DNA of 8,227 bases, taken from NCBI GenBank assembly GCA_003648875.1, contig QMQC01000062.1, positions 1 to 8,227 of the forward strand, read 5' to 3'. The stretch is from Actinomycetota bacterium (GTDB lineage Bacteria; Actinomycetota; Acidimicrobiia; Spongiisociales; UBA5794). Made by a program: the position numbers and the translations under genes. The notes beneath the pieces are model-generated. The model saw only the letters and a program-made list of their open reading frames with translations. It did not search any database and was not told the DNA's origin. Shown one piece after another: positions 6,244 to 8,227 of this stretch. Positions within the stretch are counted from its first letter, which is position 1. Every line of letters starts with the position of its first letter.

Positions 6244-7568
6244 TGTCCGAAGTGGACAACGACGCACAGTCACTGAGCGCCTCGTTGTATGAGCGAGCGA
6301 TGGAGGTACTTCCGGGTGGAGTGAGCCGAAACACGATACTGCGCAAGCCTCATCCCCTCTACGTGGATCACGCTTCGGGTTGTCGTGTCACGGATATCGA
6401 GGGTGTCGAACGTATTGACTTCGCAAACAACATGGCGTCCCTGATCCACGGGCACGCCCACCCAGCCATCGTCCATGCGGTGACAGAACAGCTCAAGGTC
6501 GGCACTGCGTTCACTCTGGCAACCGAGATTGAGATCCGGTTCGCTGAGCACATCGTTGGACGCAACGACGGGTTTGACAAGGTGCGATTCGTCAACTCGG
6601 GCACTGAGGCAGTGATGGGTATGGTGAAGGCAGCGAGAGCATTCACAGGTCGCCACAAGATCGCAAAGGTCGAAGGCGCATATCACGGCCTTTACGACTA
6701 CGCAGAGATCAGCCAGACGGCCAATCCGTCGAATTGGGGGCACGAGGCGAATCCTGTGGCGGTCCCTGTTGCCCATGGCACGCCACCCGGAGTGCTCACA
6801 GATGTTGTCGTGATCCCATTCAACGACCCTGAGCGAGCAATAGCGATCCTCGATGCACACAGGGGTGAGTTGGCCGGAGTTCTTCTCGATCTCATGCCGC
6901 ATCGGGTTGGCCTGATCCCGGCTTCCGGTGACTTCATGACTGCCGTGAGGGATTGGACGGGTGGCGATGGCTCCCTGCTCCTCTTCGACGAGGTCATCAC
7001 GTTCCGTTCGGAATATGGCGGAGCTCAGGAGTGGTACGGCGTGAGCCCCGATGTGACGGCACTGGGCAAGTTGATCGGTGGTGGCTTCCCCGTGGGCGCG
7101 ATCGCCGGAAGGGCAGACGTCATGGACGTCATGAACCCGTTGGCCGAAACGGTTCTGTTTCCTCACTCAGGAACCTTCTCGGCGAACCCGATCACCATGA
7201 CAGCGGGACTCACCGCGATGGAGTTGTACGACGGGCGAGCGATTGAACATGTCAACGAGCTTGCGAAGCGTGCAGTGGACGGTATCGAGGATGTGATCGA
7301 GGCCACCGGTGTGGCTGCGTGTGTCAGCGGTGGAGGCTCGATGTTCAGAGTGCATCTCAAGGCCAGTCCGCCGACGAACTACCGTGAGGCATTCGTAACC
7401 ACCGATGAATCCCTGCGCCTCAACCTGCTGATCGATCATCTTTTCGACGCGGGGTTCCTCATGATCAACACTTGTTCCGCCGCGACTTCAACTGCGATGG
7501 GCGAAGCAGAGGTCGACGCCCTGGTCGAGGCTGTCGGTGAAGGCCTGCAACGCTTCGCCCTCCCTTGA
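6243..7568 (+). CDS. Class III aminotransferase, probable beta-amino-acid transaminase (GSA-aminomutase-like fold)
   Basis: PLP-dependent enzyme of 441 aa (numbers below count from the first of two tandem ATGs at 6240, 442 aa). Visible are NSGTEA (119-124, PLP phosphate), YHG (148-150), the D250-E251 pair of FDEV (D250 holds the PLP nitrogen), Schiff-base K277 in LGKLIGGG, and the HSGTF block (309-313). Automated tools may name it glutamate-1-semialdehyde 2,1-aminomutase, but the HemL signature PGGVNSPVR is absent. Instead PGGVSR places R30 where Variovorax beta-phenylalanine aminotransferase has carboxylate-binding Arg41 (PGGNTR). The second arginine of that enzyme, near the C-terminus (Arg398), has no clear counterpart; the region reads NTCSAATS. 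The likely reaction is beta-amino acid plus a 2-oxoacid to 3-oxoacid plus an amino acid, linking the aminomutase to the CoA-transferase. It is last in the operon. Class III membership is certain; beta specificity is inferred from the motif and context. Confidence 0.85.
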   Translation: MSEVDNDAQSLSASLYERAMEVLPGGVSRNTILRKPHPLYVDHASGCRVTDIEGVERIDFANNMASLIHGHAHPAIVHAVTEQLKVGTAFTLATEIEIRFAEHIVGRNDGFDKVRFVNSGTEAVMGMVKAARAFTGRHKIAKVEGAYHGLYDYAEISQTANPSNWGHEANPVAVPVAHGTPPGVLTDVVVIPFNDPERAIAILDAHRGELAGVLLDLMPHRVGLIPASGDFMTAVRDWTGGDGSLLLFDEVITFRSEYGGAQEWYGVSPDVTALGKLIGGGFPVGAIAGRADVMDVMNPLAETVLFPHSGTFSANPITMTAGLTAMELYDGRAIEHVNELAKRAVDGIEDVIEATGVAACVSGGGSMFRVHLKASPPTNYREAFVTTDESLRLNLLIDHLFDAGFLMINTCSAATSTAMGEAEVDALVEAVGEGLQRFALP

Positions 7569-7570
7569 GC

Positions 7571-7596
7571 GGGGGACGACTGATCGAGCGTCGCCC
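7571..7596. terminator. Weak hairpin between convergent genes
   Basis: GGGGGACG at 7571-7578 can pair with CGTCGCCC at 7589-7596 (8 positions, one G-G mismatch) around a 10-base loop, just after the aminotransferase stop. No T-tract follows. It sits in the 60-base gap between convergent genes, where a terminator is expected, but the structure is modest. Confidence 0.3.
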
Positions 7597-7628
7597 GACC
7601 CAATGGATCGTGGCTCAACGGCTACCGG

Positions 7629-8227
7629 TCACCTGATCCTCTTGTAGATCTCGACGAGAGCCATCAGGAGCAGGGCCCCCGCTGCAGCGACGGCGAAATG
7701 GGCTGCGTCGAGAGCGACGGTGCCGAATATTCGCTGGAGGAAAGGTATGTAGAGGATCCCAACATGGGCGGCGATGCCAATCGCCACGGCAGCCAGCATT
7801 GCTTTGTTCGAAGCCAGGCCAACGATGAACAGTGAGCGCTTCTCCGACCGCACCTCAAGGGCGAGCCCAAGTTGAGCGAAGATGAGCACGGTGAAGAGCA
7901 CGGATTGCCATGCCGGATCGTTTGCGTTCCACATCCACCATCCGACGCCAAGGCTGATCACGGACATTGCGAGACCGAACACGCCGATGTACATCGTTGT
8001 GCCACCGCCGAATATCGTCTCGGTCGCAGACCGAGGGGGCCGTTTCATCACATCTTCCTCAGCCGGTTCGACCCCGAGGGCGAGTGCAGGCAGACCATCA
8101 GTCACGAGATTCATCCACAGGATCTGGAGCGGAAGGAGGGGCAGGGGCATTCCAAGAAATGGGCCGATCACCATCACGAGAACTTCTGACGTGTTGCAGG
8201 TCAACAGGTACTTGATGAACTTTCGGA
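7629..8227 (-). CDS. P-type cation-transporting ATPase (P2A, calcium type), C-terminal part only
   Basis: The last ~198 residues of a membrane cation pump; the gene runs off the right edge, so the phosphorylation (DKTGT), nucleotide-binding and actuator domains are not in view. The visible part starts with RKFIKYLLTCNTSEVL, the conserved entry to helix M5. It continues through LQILWMNLVTDGLPALALG, the M6 ion-binding motif, whose N, T and D correspond to N796, T799 and D800 of SERCA. After it come the remaining M7-M10 segments, including FTVLIFAQLGLALEVRSE, and a basic C-terminus (EIYKRIR). This assigns it to P2A ATPases, which export Ca2+ or sometimes other divalent cations. It converges on the aminomutase operon and appears functionally unrelated. 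An internal TTG at 8204 is not a real start. Family is certain; ion specificity is not. Confidence 0.92.
   Translation of the reverse strand, partial: RKFIKYLLTCNTSEVLVMVIGPFLGMPLPLLPLQILWMNLVTDGLPALALGVEPAEEDVMKRPPRSATETIFGGGTTMYIGVFGLAMSVISLGVGWWMWNANDPAWQSVLFTVLIFAQLGLALEVRSEKRSLFIVGLASNKAMLAAVAIGIAAHVGILYIPFLQRIFGTVALDAAHFAVAAAGALLLMALVEIYKRIR

Noticed and set aside
6270..7166. Open frame of 298 codons on the minus strand inside the aminotransferase gene
   Set aside because: It lies antisense to an intact PLP enzyme, and has no family-like motif.
6243..7568. HemL (glutamate-1-semialdehyde 2,1-aminomutase)
   Set aside because: The PGGVNSPVR signature is missing and no other tetrapyrrole gene is nearby.
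3385..7568. Classical lysine fermentation cluster
   Set aside because: No kamDE, kdd, kce or kal in view, and the lysine-binding Asp residues of the aminomutase appear absent.
1..8227. tRNA, rRNA, CRISPR array, insertion sequence or prophage
   Set aside because: No gap is long enough for these and no tandem repeat-spacer pattern, transposase or integrase was found.

Overview
The window looks like part of a bacterial chromosome of fairly high GC content. Actinobacterial-type gene content and an apparently leaderless regulator gene fit an actinomycete-like or related free-living lineage, but the taxon cannot be fixed from this sequence alone. Coding density is high: eight genes, no gap over about 80 bases, and no RNA gene, mobile element or CRISPR array seen.

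Layout. (1) Bases 1-2418, plus strand: the end of a polar amino-acid ABC importer operon of the Aap/Bzt type. It holds a permease with an unusually large multi-membrane N-terminal region (5' end outside the window) and its ATPase. The binding protein and partner permease are expected upstream. (2) 2450-3304, minus strand: an RpiR/MurR-family regulator (HTH plus SIS domain), convergent with the importer and separated from it by a perfect 12-bp inverted repeat. (3) 3385-7568, plus strand: a tightly packed four-gene operon, divergent from the regulator. It encodes a radical-SAM/PLP 2,3-aminomutase of the KamA family, the A and B subunits of a 3-oxoacid (PcaIJ/ScoAB-type) CoA-transferase, and a class III aminotransferase resembling beta-amino-acid transaminases. 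(4) 7629-8227, minus strand: the C-terminal membrane part of a P2A (calcium-type) cation ATPase cut by the window edge, apparently unrelated.

How the genes fit together. The four-gene operon reads as a pathway: alpha-amino acid to beta-amino acid (aminomutase), to 3-oxoacid (beta-transaminase), to 3-oxoacyl-CoA (CoA-transferase), ready for thiolysis. The neighbouring importer would supply the amino acid and the divergent RpiR protein would regulate. In an alignment made from memory against clostridial lysine 2,3-aminomutase, the substrate-binding Asp293 position is Arg and the Asp330 position is not acidic. This recalls the Lys/Asn pair reported for glutamate 2,3-aminomutase. The Aap-type importer and the dicarboxylate-type CoA-transferase point the same way. 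The working hypothesis is therefore glutamate to beta-glutamate to 3-oxoglutarate to a CoA thioester (or acetoacetate after decarboxylation). To my knowledge this is not a described route. It is inference and needs biochemical testing.
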